A DNA stretch of 22,853 nucleotides from Desulfobulbus_C sp964551175 (GTDB lineage Bacteria > Desulfobacterota > Desulfobulbia > Desulfobulbales > Desulfobulbaceae): NCBI GenBank assembly GCA_964551175.1, contig CAZKBZ010000042.1:1-22853 (forward strand), given 5' to 3'. The number at the start of each line of letters is the position of its first letter. Within the stretch, counting starts at the first letter, position 1. The notes under the pieces were generated by a model. That model saw nothing but the letters and a program-made list of their open reading frames with translations, was not told the DNA's origin and ran no database searches. The translations under genes were made by a program, and so were the position numbers. Of this stretch, positions 22,845-22,853 are shown piece by piece.

Positions 22845-22853
22845 ATAAAAGAA

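Overview
The window reads as a piece of a Gram-negative chromosome of moderate GC. The gene set fits a Desulfobacterota (deltaproteobacterial) sulfate/sulfur-metabolising lineage, possibly Desulfobulbales. Pointers are a separate precorrin-2 dehydrogenase next to a CcsA-like protein and glutamyl-tRNA reductase, a stand-alone AICAR transformylase, a HEAT-repeat protein paired with an HD-GYP protein, and a SurA/RodZ-like/RecO cluster. The lineage is inferred from gene content, not from a marker gene. I saw no rRNA, tRNA, CRISPR array, transposase, integrase or phage gene. This is mostly core chromosome with several poorly characterised modules.

Layout. (1) 1-2481, minus strand: SurA-like chaperone, RodZ-like membrane HTH protein and RecO, probably running into a further gene at the left edge. 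(2) 2769-3748, plus strand: a TlpA-type thiol oxidoreductase and a 65-aa exported three-cysteine protein, each with its own TTGACA-type promoter, closed by a terminator that is a perfect 32-bp palindrome. (3) 3904-4781: a METTL21-like methyltransferase. (4) 4809-9113, plus strand: a tightly coupled tetrapyrrole operon of siroheme-pathway dehydrogenase, CcsA/HemX-like protein, HemA, an unrecognised 166-aa protein and a Gfo/Idh/MocA oxidoreductase. A long hairpin precedes it. (5) 9179-12673, minus strand: a HEAT-repeat protein and an HD-GYP protein, overlapping by 8 bp, transcribed from a very good sigma-70-type promoter and apparently sharing the same N-terminal domain. (6) 12784-17892, minus strand: nitroreductase, stand-alone AICAR transformylase, ThiS-ThiF fusion, GlmU-like uridylyltransferase without the acetyltransferase part, and a WYL-domain regulator. 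(7) 17893-18868: a divergent control region with an inverted repeat and hairpin, a 120-aa orphan gene, and a small multi-pass membrane protein. (8) 18938-22844: a YfbK-type von Willebrand A lipoprotein divergent from an atypical sigma factor and a zinc-finger anti-sigma factor with one membrane span, ending in a strong terminator at the right edge.

Two modules deserve most attention. The HEAT/HD-GYP pair looks like a two-protein device built on one shared, uncharacterised N-terminal domain. The sigma/anti-sigma/vWA-lipoprotein group looks like a cell-envelope signalling unit whose sigma factor has an unusually long region between its two DNA/core-binding parts. The WYL regulator with its overlapping candidate operator and divergent orphan gene is a third, smaller candidate.
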